Shown here piece by piece: positions 63,901 to 64,000 of a stretch of DNA of 64,000 bases. Under the pieces are notes generated by a model that saw nothing but the letters and a program-made list of their open reading frames with translations, was not told the DNA's origin and made no database searches. Source of the DNA: Fulvitalea axinellae. Lineage in GTDB: Bacteria; Bacteroidota; Bacteroidia; Cytophagales; Cyclobacteriaceae. The translations under genes and the position numbers were made by a program. The DNA is taken from assembly GCF_036492835.1 (NCBI RefSeq), contig NZ_AP025314.1, forward strand, positions 868,001-932,000, in the 5' to 3' direction. How positions within the stretch are numbered: position 1 is the stretch's first letter; each line of letters starts with the position of its first letter.

Positions 63901-64000
63901 ACTCCTGCTTGGGGTAGGTTTGCGTAACGCAGGCCATAGGCGCCGGTACCAAGATATAAGTTTTTTCCATCATCGCTTATGGAGCTGACGCTAGCGTAAT
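60906..64000 (-). CDS. Hybrid two-component system regulator (HTCS) with a degenerate kinase core (partial)
   Basis: The frame is open through the right window edge, so the N-terminus is missing. Domains in order: two-component-regulator beta-propeller repeats (GLTFDSRGNLWL, EDRYGNIWCV, DRLGRVWIAST), a Y_Y_Y domain (QPQYGYRISSENGKGKWQNI), one membrane helix (YAYAFYILLILILAEIY), the kinase region, a receiver (SLIIIDES with the phosphorylatable Asp encoded at 61494-61496, and LPKPF) and an AraC-type DNA-binding domain (CEKIGLSKTSLTEKLRKATG, VAAKVGYEDVKYFRTRFKEH). In the kinase H-box the usual SHELRTPL reads AYDIRSPL, with Tyr (62277-62279) in place of the phosphorylated histidine. The ATP-binding G boxes are not recognisable. 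Its target operon probably lies beyond the window. Confidence 0.9.
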   Translation of the reverse strand, partial: YASVSSISDDGKNLYLGTGAYGLRYANLPQAGVFKTSALKHAKIQLSVSDSRTRNNHVGGLTFDSRGNLWLTIPRWDILVLRPETGLFSDRIEGLPPFKIMASCKAENGKVWFATFENGLLLYDPIKKSYKAYRPNSEGYKEKRFSEAFKASDGTCWFGSRRGSLYRYIASQDRFESRNLALSKSPTIGVKFINEDRYGNIWCVCEKRRLWKISPDMKSAEYRDAGGSVHNPANILGFAISKDGWLVYNNSQTGPVRFEITRDSLRPRALKTTTKPRPTALAKGINGGIWMGSPDGSLFHLAKGSDSLQSYLPDRENLIGRIASLAQDRLGRVWIASTRGLTVFWPKERKYRRFGFDGRAVFPSYLNNLSSPLPDGRLAFSFVAGTTVVDPEKLSSESSENEFPIQVIEIKVLGENVAQTPSENDGSYRIKLPYDFGNLSISFTTPHFSPYTQPQYGYRISSENGKGKWQNITVKQGKIEFPSLSPGEYKIELSASSDSHNYTDSPTSTILVQVSPPFWKTGYAYAFYILLILILAEIYNRFGTLKALLKHRIISIQDKKATQYAEIPFKQLAYDIRSPLSLIKAPLESALEGMRRGKRKDLMNLALEHTNKITDMISWALQTENYSERAVTQSLEKRDPLLYVKEMVEALNADGNTPEAYYSGNFTEEYVCFNAVTLSNLIRITYDNALPDLPSGGRLNFSAKMDHELRHIQITVTYQTDKNTCDNHHKLQNAQHLASSSGGSVEVRQKNGTITYEIRLPFKTSPDPHKSKIEALLISNEVRKPRITIYGEDAGTLTFVQNIMENEYEISTSTIEEKQNLTGKPESSPSLIIIDESKRKNVSLDFCRKLKQESVTSPKVPIVYLSVRHGTNDLLDAIAAGVDVYLPKPFETRVFLAQAQALINQKLSSPAVSDPSHGETWTVDGTFLEMVKSEIRSGLKDPSFGVPALCEKIGLSKTSLTEKLRKATGLSPGELIRYERINLSAILLVKNPKLSIGEVAAKVGYEDVKYFRTRFKEHFSRTPREYRNGN

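Noticed and set aside
1..64000. CRISPR array, tRNA, rRNA or phage structural genes
   Set aside because: No regularly spaced direct repeats, no cloverleaf or rRNA signatures and no capsid or tail genes were seen by reading; a dedicated RNA search was not possible.

Overview
The window reads as a chromosome segment of a glycan-degrading member of the Bacteroidota, probably a free-living or marine Cytophagales-type organism. Three SusC/SusD pairs, a FecR/ECF-sigma pair, a one-protein hybrid two-component regulator (HTCS), a serine peptidase of family S46, fasciclin lipoproteins and TAnnTTTG-type promoters are all typical of that phylum. I cannot name the genus. No rRNA, tRNA or CRISPR array was seen.

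Layout. (1) 1-2.4 kb: the end of an unknown gene, a PI-PLC-like lipoprotein and free-methionine-R-sulfoxide reductase. (2) 2.5-10.2 kb: a SusC/SusD pair with an STN signalling domain, divergent from a FecR anti-sigma factor and an ECF sigma factor. (3) 10.4-19.9 kb: a complete xylose/xylo-oligosaccharide locus: GntR-type regulator, xylulokinase, xylose isomerase, GH30, XylE-type symporter and GH3. (4) 19.9-25.2 kb: an accessory island with a repeat carrying an IS30-like HTH protein, an integron-type gene cassette, a palindromic repeat, two unknown genes, and a DUF4157 (eCIS core domain) protein with a C-terminal gluzincin-type protease motif. (5) 25.4-29.5 kb: a LytTR/LytS-like two-component pair, a PAP2 phosphatase, a truncated GH20 and a small exported protein. 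(6) 29.8-48.1 kb: one long minus-strand operon with three fasciclin lipoproteins, two SusC/SusD pairs, a beta-helix lipoprotein and an F5/8C lipoprotein, and no recognisable glycan-degrading enzyme, preceded by a membrane-tethered winged-helix regulator. (7) 50.5-55 kb: a second island built like the first: the same HTH repeat, a second gene cassette, a truncated third cassette with a WYL regulator and an alpha/beta hydrolase, and the same palindromic repeat. (8) 55-64 kb: small membrane proteins, diacylglycerol kinase, a beta-propeller lipoprotein, a DPP11-type S46 peptidase, a J-like membrane protein, a GPP34 protein and an HTCS that runs off the right edge.

The main finding is the matching structure of regions 4 and 7. 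Two unrelated cassettes about 30 kb apart begin at the same base of a conserved 31-bp site that lies 3' of two copies of one HTH repeat. Each cassette ends in an attC-like hairpin. The outer stem sequence of each hairpin is the exact complement of that cassette's own first bases, which is the hallmark of integron cassettes. No integrase gene is present. The sequence therefore suggests a repeat family that offers dispersed landing sites for integron cassettes. Each cassette run is followed, after a partial next cassette, by the same palindromic repeat.
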